64,000 bases of DNA from the NCBI GenBank assembly GCA_000620945.1, contig KK211198.1, forward strand, positions 420,120 to 484,119, in the 5' to 3' direction. The stretch comes from [Clostridium] viride DSM 6836 (lineage in GTDB: Bacteria > Bacillota > Clostridia > Oscillospirales > Oscillospiraceae). The notes under the pieces were generated by a model. The model saw only the letters and a program-made list of their open reading frames with translations. It ran no database searches and had not been told where the DNA came from. Below are positions 1 to 6,864 of this stretch, piece by piece (positions within the stretch are counted from its first letter, which is position 1; every line of letters starts with the position of its first letter). The position numbers and the translations under genes were made by a program.

Positions 1-507
1 GATACTGGCCCCGCTGGTCCGAGTGGCCCGTCTGGCCCGTCTGGCCCGAGCGGTCCGACTGGTCCAACCGTTGTCAGCGATTATGGGTATTTCTGGAACA
101 CATCAGTCACTCAGAATCCAATTACGCCAAACAGTAACCTCCCATTTGATGATGGGGATATCAGTTCACCAACCATAAACTACGACTCGACTACTAGAGA
201 AATCACTGTGCAAACAGCCGGTTTCTATGATGTGAAGTTTGCAGTGGTTGCGCAAAATCCGAATCAAGTGACACTATATCTGAATGGATCTCCTGTTGCT
301 GGTGGAACCTATGGTATTGATACGGGCAACACAACCAATTATGGTCATGTGCTAGTAACCATACCAGCAAACGGAGTTTTAACTTTAAGGAACTATCTCA
401 CGGCGCAAACAGCCGGAAACATTACGCTGAAGGAAGATCCGGGTGGTAACCCCGCAGTACCACCAACAGCAATCAATGCTTCCATTCTTATTGAAAAAAT
501 TGGGTAA
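1..507 (+). CDS. Collagen-like repeat protein, C-terminal part (5' end outside window)
   Basis: The frame is open from base 1 and ends at a TAA at 505-507, giving 168 residues. The first 20 or so residues are Gly-X-Y triplets of the G-P-S and G-P-T type, the end of a collagen-like stalk. They are followed by about 145 residues rich in Asn, Thr and aromatic residues with a beta-strand pattern, like the trimerising C-terminal heads of BclA-type exosporium fibres and of collagen-like phage tail fibres. A strong terminator follows directly. Whether this is a spore-surface filament or a prophage fibre cannot be decided because the N-terminus is missing; no other phage structural gene is visible. 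The triplet character is certain, the role is inference. Confidence 0.8.
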   Translation, partial: DTGPAGPSGPSGPSGPSGPTGPTVVSDYGYFWNTSVTQNPITPNSNLPFDDGDISSPTINYDSTTREITVQTAGFYDVKFAVVAQNPNQVTLYLNGSPVAGGTYGIDTGNTTNYGHVLVTIPANGVLTLRNYLTAQTAGNITLKEDPGGNPAVPPTAINASILIEKIG

Positions 508-541
508 CCAGAATTAGTATCAGAGCTTCAATCTAAGTCTT

Positions 542-580
542 AGCACCACAGGTTTAGAATCATAAACCTGTGGTGCTTTT
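542..580 (+). terminator. Rho-independent terminator of the collagen-like gene
   Basis: A perfect 15-bp stem (542-556 with 563-577) closes a 6-nt loop and runs into TTTT. It lies 35 bp after the stop codon of the collagen-like gene. Confidence 0.9.
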
Positions 581-599
581 CCCCCTTATTACGCTCTCT

Positions 600-760
600 G
601 CAATGATATGCAAACCATACCGATAAGTAAATCAACAGCGGCCGCCACCACACAGCAACTATGCAGCTAACCTTATGCCATATTCCTTTTCTTACCGTTG
701 ATGAGCTCAATCACTATTCTTTTCTGCCCAGTTCCAGTCGCATAATCAGGAATTTTGTAA
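600..760 (-). pseudogene. Decayed holin fragment, N-terminal half
   Basis: On the minus strand this stretch can be aligned by eye with the intact holin at 3422-3880. It encodes recognisable DYATGTG and GIWHKV-CIVAV motifs in different frames, with stop codons between them. No start codon or ribosome site survives. It looks like the remnant of a second lysis cassette. The matching C-terminal remnant lies at 962-1030, on the same strand but in the wrong order for one simple gene, so DNA has been rearranged here. Confidence 0.7.
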
Positions 761-803
761 ATAGCTCACTTGTGGGAGAAATAGCACTTTATAAGAAATC
801 ATG

Positions 804-845
804 AAAAAGTCAAGGTGAAGAAAGATCCTTACTCCTTGACTTTTT
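804..845. terminator. Hairpin with flanking A and T runs
   Basis: AAAAAGTCAAGG (804-815) is fully complementary to CCTTGACTTTTT (834-845) around an 18-nt loop. The A and T runs on both sides make it a plausible bidirectional terminator. No intact gene adjoins it, so it is probably left over from the decayed element. The rest of 508-1033 shows no gene. Confidence 0.55.
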
Positions 846-961
846 AATAAACTATTAAAGTAGCGATTTCCTATAAGGCTCCTATAAACTTAATAATTTC
901 TACATCATAGCTCCTAATAGCATTAACTAGATTGTCCCATATTTTGTATCAGATTTAATAG

Positions 962-1030
962 TGGACAGGGGACACACATGGCCGTAGCATTCTCTGCGAT
1001 CTGCGATACTCCCAATCTCTGTAGTCATAT
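962..1030 (-). pseudogene. Decayed holin fragment, C-terminal half
   Basis: Reading the minus strand gives TEIGSIA followed by a broken continuation, where the intact holin has TELGSIAENAAAMGAPVP. A perfect 7-bp tandem duplication (ATCGCAG twice) shifts the frame. It is too short to be functional. Confidence 0.6.
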
Positions 1031-1033
1031 CAA

Positions 1034-2267
1034 CTAGCGATTCATACTAGGCATTGTGACCTCACAGCTATTATTGGTTGGTATCTTGATATCACCCATT
1101 AGGACAGCCGAATAGATAGCGCGCTTTCCAAAGCGGCGACGAATGTCCTCCACCGTATCCTCTAAGCTAATTCTTTTCTCGCGCCTTTCGTTGTCCACAT
1201 AAAGGTTATACTGCTGCGGTAATCCCTTCGGCAGCAAGTTGATTGCTCGAATGGTAATGGCTCGTACCCTGCCTGTCCAATGATACCGTTGGTGGAATAG
1301 CTCCCTAGCCTTTTGCGCAAGCTCCATGGGGCTTTGTGTCGCCATCTCTAAGGGTGCTTGATACTGCTTATACAAGGGACTCATCTTTTACCGTGATCTG
1401 CACCCCGCTGGCTTCTAATCCATGTATCCGTAGTTTGTGCCCAACATCTTGAGCGAGTTCCAGCATAACCCTCCACACCTCATCCTCGTTCACCAGATCG
1501 CAGGTACAGGTGATGCCATGGCCGATGGATTTAATCGGGGAAATGAAATCTTGGCCGGCTACAGGAGAGGAATCCAGACCATTGGCAAATTGCCATAGCA
1601 TAATTCCATTGACACCCAGACGCCGCTTGAGAAAATCAGGCGGCGTTTTTGCGATATCCCCTATGGTATGAATACCATAGGCAGCCAGCTTCTTTGCACT
1701 CGCTCGTCCACAATAAAATAGATCGGATGCGGGCAGTGGCCAAACTAAGAGCTCCATATCCGTTTCAGATATCTGCGTAACGGCATCCGGCTTTTTCATA
1801 TCGCTGCCCAGTTTGGCAAATACCTTGTTATAGGACACTCCGATACTCACGGTCATCCCTAATTCTTCTTTGACCGTATTACGGATGGCTTGTGCAATAT
1901 CCATTCCGGTGCCATAGAGATCCAAGCTTCCGCTGACATCAAGCCAACATTCGTCCATTCCGTAAGGCTCCACTTGATCAGTGTACCGCAGGTAAATCTC
2001 CCGGGTTAGCTTGGAGTATTTCAAATACTGCTCATAGTGTGGCGGCACGACAATGAGACCAGGACACCGCTGCCTAGCCTCCCAGTTCACCATCCCTGTT
2101 TTGATTCCCGCTTTCTTAGCAAGCTCCGATTTGGCTAACACAATTCCGTGCCGATCCTCTGTGCTTCCGCAGACCGCCACTGCTTTCCCTCGCAAATTAG
2201 GATTCAGCATCATTTCCACGGAGGCGTAAAAGCTATTCAGATCACTGTGTAGGATTGCCCTTTGCAT
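1034..2267 (-). pseudogene. dinB: Y-family DNA polymerase IV (DinB/UmuC-like), single frameshift
   Basis: Error-prone translesion polymerase. The first segment starts at ATG 2267 behind GGAGGT, a better start than upstream in-frame codons. It carries the family N-terminus ILHSDLNSFYASVE, the YGMDECWLDVSG motif with the catalytic acidic pair, and SIGVSYNKVFAKLGSDMKKP. It stops at 1368. The little-finger end (LYKQYQAP, TQSPMELA, VRAITIRAINLLP, IRRRFGKRA) continues in another frame from about 1384 to 1034. Removing one T near 1372-1378 would restore KDES-LYKQYQ and give about 410 residues, the usual length. The palm is complete, so the shorter product might keep some fold, but loss of the little finger normally abolishes activity. 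A sequencing error cannot be excluded. Expression is probably under SOS control (boxes at 2317 and 2343). Confidence 0.85.
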
Positions 2268-2316
2268 GGAAAAGACCTCCATTGACAAAGAAGAAAACAT
2301 CTTCTATACTCTGTAT

Positions 2317-2330
2317 CGAACATTAGTTCT
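2317..2330. promoter_or_regulatory. LexA (SOS) box 1
   Basis: CGAACATTAGTTCT closely matches the Firmicute LexA operator CGAACATATGTTCG (11 of 14 positions). It lies in the divergent region between the polymerase IV gene and the 88-residue gene. Confidence 0.7.
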
Positions 2331-2342
2331 ATATCATAGTAT

Positions 2343-2356
2343 AGAACATACGTTTT
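2343..2356. promoter_or_regulatory. LexA (SOS) box 2, weaker
   Basis: AGAACATACGTTTT keeps the GAACATA and GTT core of the SOS box and lies 12 bp from box 1. Two boxes suggest cooperative control of both divergent genes. Confidence 0.5.
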
Positions 2357-2394
2357 TATGTCAAGTGGTCAAATATTAGGTGGGGTGGTAAATT

Positions 2395-2661
2395 ATGAGT
2401 GAGGAAAAGGTGTATGTCCCGGTCATTGCGTTCTTTGATGCGGAGGGTACGATCCTTCCGCGAGAAATCGTTTGGGAGGACGGACGAAGATATTCTATTG
2501 ATCGCGTGCTGGATATCCGCCCTGCCGCGGCCATGAAAGCAGGTGGCAGCGGTGACAGATATACCATACGGGTGAACGGACAGCAGAGCTATCTGATCTT
2601 TGAGCGAAGCCCACATCTATCAGGGAATGTGCTGGGCAGGTGGTTTGTGGAGAGGCGATAG
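2395..2661 (+). CDS. Small conserved protein divergent from DNA polymerase IV
   Basis: 88 residues, starting at ATG behind a G-rich AGGTGGGGTGG ribosome site. The sequence (YVPVIAFFDAEGTI, WEDGRRYSIDRVLDIRPAA, GDRYTIRVNGQQSYLIFER, GRWFVE) reads as a compact beta-rich domain. From memory, homologues sit beside dinB genes in many Firmicutes. It has no signal peptide or membrane segment. The shared double LexA box suggests SOS co-regulation. Function is unknown; a polymerase accessory role is only inference from the pairing. Confidence 0.8.
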   Translation: MSEEKVYVPVIAFFDAEGTILPREIVWEDGRRYSIDRVLDIRPAAAMKAGGSGDRYTIRVNGQQSYLIFERSPHLSGNVLGRWFVERR

Positions 2662-2799
2662 CAAAACTTCAAGCTCGGTCTTTATTATTAATAGCCCCTG
2701 TTTTTACCCTCCTCTTTCCCTTCAGAAGTGTTGACAGGAATATTTTAGCAGATTACAATTTAAGACAAGTTAATAAGGCGATTAAAGGGGGTTGTCCTA

Positions 2800-3375
2800 T
2801 TGGTAATTCTTATGTTTTTGATTCAGTACGCTACATGGCCACTTGTTGTTTTGATAATAGCAATCATATTTAGAGATAGGATAGGAAAAGTATCTGGATT
2901 AAAATTTAGTAATTATGAAGTATTTTTTAAAGATGAGTTGGAGTCAATTAAGACAAGTACTGGGGAGGCATGTAAAAAACTTGATGCCACCCTTACTTCC
3001 ACCCAATTTTTAAAGCTTAACATGATGAAAATGGCCGAACAATCACCATTAGCTGTCATATTGCAAGCTTGGGGCATAATGGAGTACACTGTGCTAGAGT
3101 GTGCGAAGCACGAATTAAAAACAACCCTCAATAGTGCCTCCGCTGCGGTACAGTTGCTTCATGATAATGATAATATACGAGAAATTCAGCTTATGCATTT
3201 CTTTAGGTTGCTAGCTTTAGTTGAAAAATGCAAGTACGAAAGCAACAATAACGCAATAACAAAAAACTATTCCCTCGAAATTTCTGATCTTATATTGAGT
3301 GTTGCTGATAGTATTAAAGAAACTGCTGAATTGACTTCTAAACAAGCAGAAACTAATATCGAAGCGAAGGTTTAG
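2800..3375 (+). CDS. Membrane-anchored hypothetical protein, AT-rich accessory gene
   Basis: 191 residues. The start chosen is TTG 2800 behind AAAGGGGG; an ATG at 2812 is the alternative. Residues 1-24 form one hydrophobic membrane segment, followed by a basic DRIGK and a mostly helical soluble domain of about 160 residues with no motif I recognise. The helix around LAVILQAWGIMEYTVLE resembles DUF4145-like effectors but not enough to assign. Base composition is clearly more AT-rich than the neighbours, which suits recent acquisition with the prophage. It is followed by an 18-bp perfect terminator. Confidence 0.7.
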   Translation: MVILMFLIQYATWPLVVLIIAIIFRDRIGKVSGLKFSNYEVFFKDELESIKTSTGEACKKLDATLTSTQFLKLNMMKMAEQSPLAVILQAWGIMEYTVLECAKHELKTTLNSASAAVQLLHDNDNIREIQLMHFFRLLALVEKCKYESNNNAITKNYSLEISDLILSVADSIKETAELTSKQAETNIEAKV

Positions 3376-3384
3376 GTGAATCAC

Positions 3385-3423
3385 AAGTGTAAAGCCTCCT
3401 CAAGGTGAGGAGGCTTTACACTT
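3385..3423. terminator. Bidirectional terminator between convergent genes
   Basis: Perfect 18-bp stem (3385-3402 with 3406-3423) and 3-nt loop. It overlaps the last bases of the holin gene on the minus strand and follows the 191-residue gene on the plus strand. Confidence 0.85.
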
Positions 3424-3880
3424 ACATTTTATTACCCACTTCTTCCGTCGCGTCCTTCGTCTTCTGCAACGCCTTCTTCAAAAACTCAGGGACAGGAGCG
3501 CCCATGGCGGCAGCGTTCTCTGCGATGCTCCCAAGCTCCGTAATGATGTACCACACCACAACCAGCGGACATAGAAAGACAGAATATTCAAATGGCAGCG
3601 TGACTGCAGGAATATTTGCTACAACGAATCCAATAAGTAAATCGGCCCCGGCAGCCACCAAAACCGCAACAATGCAGCCAACTTTATGCCAGATACCCTC
3701 TCTAGCCGTTGAGGATTTCCACTCACTGTTCTTCATTGCGGCCCCGGTTCCAGTTGCATAATCTAGTATCATGCATCCAACCCACAAGAGAAGGAGCCAC
3801 CCAAACCAGCCCCACAGTGCAGTGAGTGCCGCCAAGCCAGTTGTCACAATTGCCTTGAATGCCGTCACGTTTTCTGTCAT
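3422..3880 (-). CDS. Phage holin (Holin_4 / toxin-secretion holin family)
   Basis: 152 residues. ATG at 3880 is preceded by GGAGGTGCGAA and overlaps the upstream endolysin stop codon (ATGA), so translation is coupled. Three or four hydrophobic segments are seen: ALTALWGWFGWLLLLWVG, VGCIVAVLVAAGADLLIGF and FLCPLVVVWYIITEL. Between them is the family motif DYATGTGAAMKNSEW with SSTAREGIWHKVG. The tail is charged. Holins make the membrane holes that let endolysin reach the wall. The gene looks intact, unlike its endolysin partner. A decayed second copy lies at 600-1030. Confidence 0.88.
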   Translation of the reverse strand: MTENVTAFKAIVTTGLAALTALWGWFGWLLLLWVGCMILDYATGTGAAMKNSEWKSSTAREGIWHKVGCIVAVLVAAGADLLIGFVVANIPAVTLPFEYSVFLCPLVVVWYIITELGSIAENAAAMGAPVPEFLKKALQKTKDATEEVGNKM

Positions 3881-5195
3881 TTCGCACCTCCGAACTTTCT
3901 CAGCATAGCCCAAACTTCCGCACGAGTGGCAGCGTCCCCCGGGCGCATCCCGTCCGTTATACCCTGTTCCACGGCCCACTTTTGGTCTTCGTCATACCAG
4001 GGAGCCTTCGGCTTCTCCTCACCCTGGTACGTAATGCCAAGATAATCGCAGATACCCTGCGCGGTCGCAAGCGCCAGCTTATCCCGGTAATTGTGATCTT
4101 TCAGTAGCGCGACGTCCCCTTGATTGGTATGGAATCCATACTCAATCAGGCAGGCCGCTGCGTCCGTCTTAGCAAGCACCGTCAGGTCAATATTGTGGAC
4201 AAGACCCGCACCGCGCACATCAACTCCTTCTTCCTTGAACCTGCGAATCATGGCGAGTGCCGCCTTATTACATGCTGCCGTTTCCGGCCCTGAAGAAGTA
4301 TAGACCATGAGTCCGCATGCGTCCACCCATCCGGAGCTTCCGGCCGCGTTGGTATGAAGTGATACGAAGAGATCCGCTTTCGCATCATTGCTTACCTTGC
4401 AGCGAGGGAGTAAATCCGGCCTTTCGTTCTGCGCTCTGGTTACTACCACCTGGATTCCCTGCTTTTCCAACAATGGACGAATCCGGGTATACATGTCCCA
4501 GGTGAACTCCATCTCTTTATAGGTGCCGTCCGGGCTCCGTTTACTGTCCCGGGTCCATGCCCAGGGTCAAGACAAACAGTATACTTCTTATCGTTCACAG
4601 GCTGATCCCCCTTCTTTAAGTAAACAAGAATTAGATTATGTACGACTCGACTACTCTCAATGGTCTCACCGTTAAGGTCACATTGACTAGATCCCCCGGA
4701 GTCCAGCATAATAGCTGAATCCCAACCAAGCGTAGTAAGCTCGTCCCTTAGCTGCTCCGGCGTCTTTGCCTCGTTGGAACCATCCACGGATACATAGAGA
4801 CAAAGGTTGTCCCTATCCAAGCCCATTGCAGTACGGCCCCGCTTCCCGCCCTGGGCAGGAGTATAGATCAAATTCCCTTGCGGTTTCCCGCCACGAAGCA
4901 GCTCTACACAGCAGATATAGTTCTTACTTGCTGTACTCGGGAGGGATTGCACAGCAATATCGGGGCCGGTGTCCCAGGCGTACCCCCAATAGGAGTATGG
5001 GTCTTGCGCATGTATGTAACCGTCAACCTTCAGGTGACAGTTGGCATACCAGTTGGCCATATCAAATAAGCCGCCGTTGATGAGATATGCCGCCCCCGTC
5101 TCGCGCTTAATCTGATCGAGACTTTTCTTTCTGGTGTTGATATGCCTCTTGTGATGTGCCCGCATCACAGGAGGCTTTTTCATTTGGTCAACCAT
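3877..5195 (-). pseudogene. Endolysin: phosphodiester glycosidase-like domain plus N-acetylmuramoyl-L-alanine amidase, frameshifted
   Basis: The 5' frame (start taken at ATG 5195, weak ribosome site; the frame is open to 5285) encodes an NAGPA-type phosphodiester glycosidase domain: AYLINGGLFDM, GYIHAQDPYSYWGYAWDTGP, TAMGLDRDNLCLYVSVDG, MLDSGGSSQCDL. It then reaches the amidase_3 signature CLDPGHGPGTVNG. Near 4531-4537 one base is missing; adding it would join NGSPDGTYKEMEFTWDMY, as in the intact paralogue at 53565-54581. The second frame continues with the amidase (SLHTNAAGSSGW, CLIEYGFHTNQGD) and a C-terminal SLH-like WAVEQGITDGMRPGD motif. The amidase part has no good independent ribosome site, so the lysin is probably dead or split. 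Confidence 0.85.
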
Positions 5196-5265
5196 AGTAG
5201 TTGCCTCACTTTCGTATCGGTTGCTTGTCCCATGGCCGAGGCCTAGCTCGGCGCAAGGGCGGTTT

Positions 5266-5544
5266 TTACCAAAGGCCCTGCTCATCCATAATGTGCGCTA
5301 ACGTCTCTTGGATGCGCTTCCGGCCATTGGCTCTTTCCTCGGGAGTGTAATCCACGTGCGGAGTATAGCAGCAGCTAACCCCAAGCTTTCCAGCATCGGT
5401 AATCGTCACAGCGTCCACGAGGATCTCTTGACCATCGTCCGTTAGATAAGTATGTACTCCACGCCTACGCGTGATTGTGATAGGATACTCAATGCCACCT
5501 ATTATCTCTGTCGTGTGTTCAATCGTTTCGCGCACAGCTTGCAA
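5266..5544 (-). CDS. Small hypothetical prophage protein
   Basis: 92 residues if translation starts at TTG 5544, which lies 8 nt after GGAGG; a GTG at 5553 overlaps the ribosome site itself and is unlikely. The sequence (ETIEHTTEIIGGIEYPITI, GVHTYLTDDGQEILVDAVTITDAGKLG, EERANGRKRIQETLAHIM) suggests a small mixed alpha/beta protein without membrane segment. It lies just upstream of the endolysin on the same strand, so it is probably co-transcribed with the lysis genes. No family recognised. Confidence 0.6.
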   Translation of the reverse strand: MQAVRETIEHTTEIIGGIEYPITITRRRGVHTYLTDDGQEILVDAVTITDAGKLGVSCCYTPHVDYTPEERANGRKRIQETLAHIMDEQGLW

Positions 5545-5586
5545 GTTACTCACCTCCGTTGGAATGTATGGGATTACCGGCTTGGC

Positions 5587-5922
5587 CTATGCCTGGTTAT
5601 GCTCCTCCCCATCACAAAAGACGGAAAGCTCTAAGCCACACCGCACGATTTCACGTAGCTCGTCGAGAATATGGTCATCCTCGGGTCGCTCCGCATCATC
5701 AATCACGCCATCCTTAGCAATGATGAGCAACTTATCCAGGTCACCTTGATTAGCTATGTGGCGGATACGATTATAGATGCGGACGCAGACTTTTAGCATG
5801 TCACGCTCGGATAGTTCGGGAATAAAGCTATTAACCAGATTGTTGGTTTCCTGTAGATGCTGATAGGCTAGGTGCTGCGCGTTATAGCAAATAACCATCA
5901 GACCAACTATGTCATTGGGCAT
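5587..5922 (-). CDS. Helical protein overlapping the repressor gene (second cistron or frameshifted repressor tail)
   Basis: 111 residues from ATG 5922, which overlaps the last 11 bp of the HTH repressor at 5912-6100. The sequence (DIVGLMVICYNAQHLAYQH, IPELSERDMLKVCVRIYNRI, DAERPEDDHILDELREIV) is helical and acidic toward the end. No ribosome site precedes the ATG, so it is either expressed by translational coupling or is the C-terminal domain of the repressor separated by a frameshift in the TGTACCATTGATGCCCAATGA region. Function unknown; a regulatory or oligomerisation role is inferred from position only. Confidence 0.55.
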   Translation of the reverse strand: MPNDIVGLMVICYNAQHLAYQHLQETNNLVNSFIPELSERDMLKVCVRIYNRIRHIANQGDLDKLLIIAKDGVIDDAERPEDDHILDELREIVRCGLELSVFCDGEEHNQA

Positions 5923-6100
5923 CAATGGTACAACCGAGGGTGTCCGCGATCTTTGGGATTCGATCAGCTGTTGGATACATAGAACCGTTTTCCCATTTGC
6001 TAACTGCCACATGTTGAACACCAAGTATCGAAGCCAATTCCCTTTGGCTTAATCGCATAGCTTCCCTGCGAAACTTGATATTTTCGCCAAGCGTCCCCAT
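5912..6100 (-). CDS. HTH (XRE/Cro-CI family) phage-type repressor
   Basis: 62 residues from ATG 6100 behind GAGGAGGTGAGC. Residues 5-60 form a typical five-helix XRE domain: LGENIKFRREAMRLSQREL, ASILGVQHVAVSKWENG, TADRIPKIADTLGCTID. It is divergent from the second XRE gene at 6322. Its likely operator is the inverted repeat at 6126-6142, directly upstream of its own start. It may be a complete small Cro-like protein or a repressor truncated by a frameshift (see the overlapping gene at 5587). Confidence 0.8.
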   Translation of the reverse strand: MGTLGENIKFRREAMRLSQRELASILGVQHVAVSKWENGSMYPTADRIPKIADTLGCTIDAQ

Positions 6101-6125
6101 CTGCTCACCTCCTCGAAAAAGTCTT

Positions 6126-6142
6126 GTTAACTTGTAGTTAAC
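6126..6142. promoter_or_regulatory. Repressor operator candidate
   Basis: GTTAAC-TTGTA-GTTAAC is an inverted repeat with 5-nt spacing, 25 bp upstream of the minus-strand repressor start. This is the expected place for autoregulation by an XRE repressor. Confidence 0.5.
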
Positions 6143-6260
6143 ATGGTAAAATATAGAATGATATTTTATTTAGGGGACACATTTCTTAGTTTGCTCTTCG
6201 CTTCCAATGTTTCCCTGTAGTTAAATCATAAATGAGAAATTACCCATTGTTAAGAAATAA

Positions 6261-6274
6261 TAGGTAATTACCTA
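6261..6274. promoter_or_regulatory. Second operator candidate (perfect palindrome)
   Basis: TAGGTAATTACCTA is a perfect 14-bp palindrome about 48 bp upstream of the plus-strand XRE gene. A related half site (AATTACCC) lies at about 6238. It is probably the target of one of the two divergent regulators. Confidence 0.5.
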
Positions 6275-6321
6275 TACTTTGTGCTATTCACTAAATTCTT
6301 TATATATAGGAGTGATGCTAT

Positions 6322-6672
6322 CTGGATAAGGAAATATTTGTGCAGAATGTTAAACACTTCTGTAAATTGAAGGGCGTGAAGCCAACGCCGGCATGTAAAG
6401 AAAGCGGTGTAGGTACAAGCTTCTTAACCGACATTAAAAAGGGGCAAACCCCTTCCGTCAGTAAAGTTCAGATGCTCGCTTCATATCTTGGCGTCACTAC
6501 AAGTCAGCTCCTAGGGGAAGCAGATCCGCAAGAAAGCAAAAACAGCCCCGACAGCATTTCTGCTGCCGAGGCCGCTCTAAATGAAGAGCTAATCACTCGT
6601 CTGTGTCAATTGACACCGGATGAGCTTGCTCGGGTGGATGCGTTTGTGCAAGGGATTTTAACAGCTCGTTAA
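6322..6672 (+). CDS. HTH (XRE family) regulator, probable CTG start
   Basis: The recognisable protein begins LDKEIFVQNVKHFCKLKGVK, and relatives I remember start with MDKE or MNKE at this place. The corresponding codon is CTG 6322, with AGGAG 9 nt upstream. The next start-type codon, GTG 6340, would remove part of helix 1 and has a weaker site. The HTH (ACKESGVGTSFLTDIKKGQ, KVQMLASYLGVTTSQLLGE) is followed by a charged linker and a helix, ELITRLCQLTPDELARVDAF. Length is about 116 residues. It probably represses lysogeny or excision genes in this element. Either CTG is used with low efficiency or the start codon has mutated. Confidence 0.78.
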   Translation: MDKEIFVQNVKHFCKLKGVKPTPACKESGVGTSFLTDIKKGQTPSVSKVQMLASYLGVTTSQLLGEADPQESKNSPDSISAAEAALNEELITRLCQLTPDELARVDAFVQGILTAR

Positions 6673-6733
6673 GCCGCTGCCTCTCTACCAAACTCAAACG
6701 CCCAATATAACGCTCTGCTTCTTCTCTTGTCAT
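6593..6733 (-). CDS. 46-residue prophage microprotein, antisense to the XRE gene end
   Basis: ATG 6733 is preceded by AAAGGGG at 8-nt spacing. The product starts MTREEAERYIGRLSLVERQR, very like the short helical MTREEAE-type proteins I remember next to recombinases in clostridial prophages, and continues LNELLKSLAQ before a Pro-rich tail. Its last 80 bp overlap the 3' end of the plus-strand regulator on the opposite strand. No function is known. Confidence 0.55.
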   Translation of the reverse strand: MTREEAERYIGRLSLVERQRLNELLKSLAQTHPPEQAHPVSIDTDE

Positions 6734-6864
6734 CGCGGGAACCCCTTTCCACGATGGCACCATCATTAGTATTGCGCACTTCCATTATATACTAAGAGTA
6801 ATCACGCTTGCAACAATTGCGTGATTGTGTGTCCAACTTGGACACAATGAGAAAGGAGAATGAA

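Noticed and set aside
1368-1384. Programmed ribosomal frameshift in the polymerase IV gene
   Set aside because: No slippery heptamer, no stimulatory structure seen and no such case known for this family; mutation or sequencing error is simpler.
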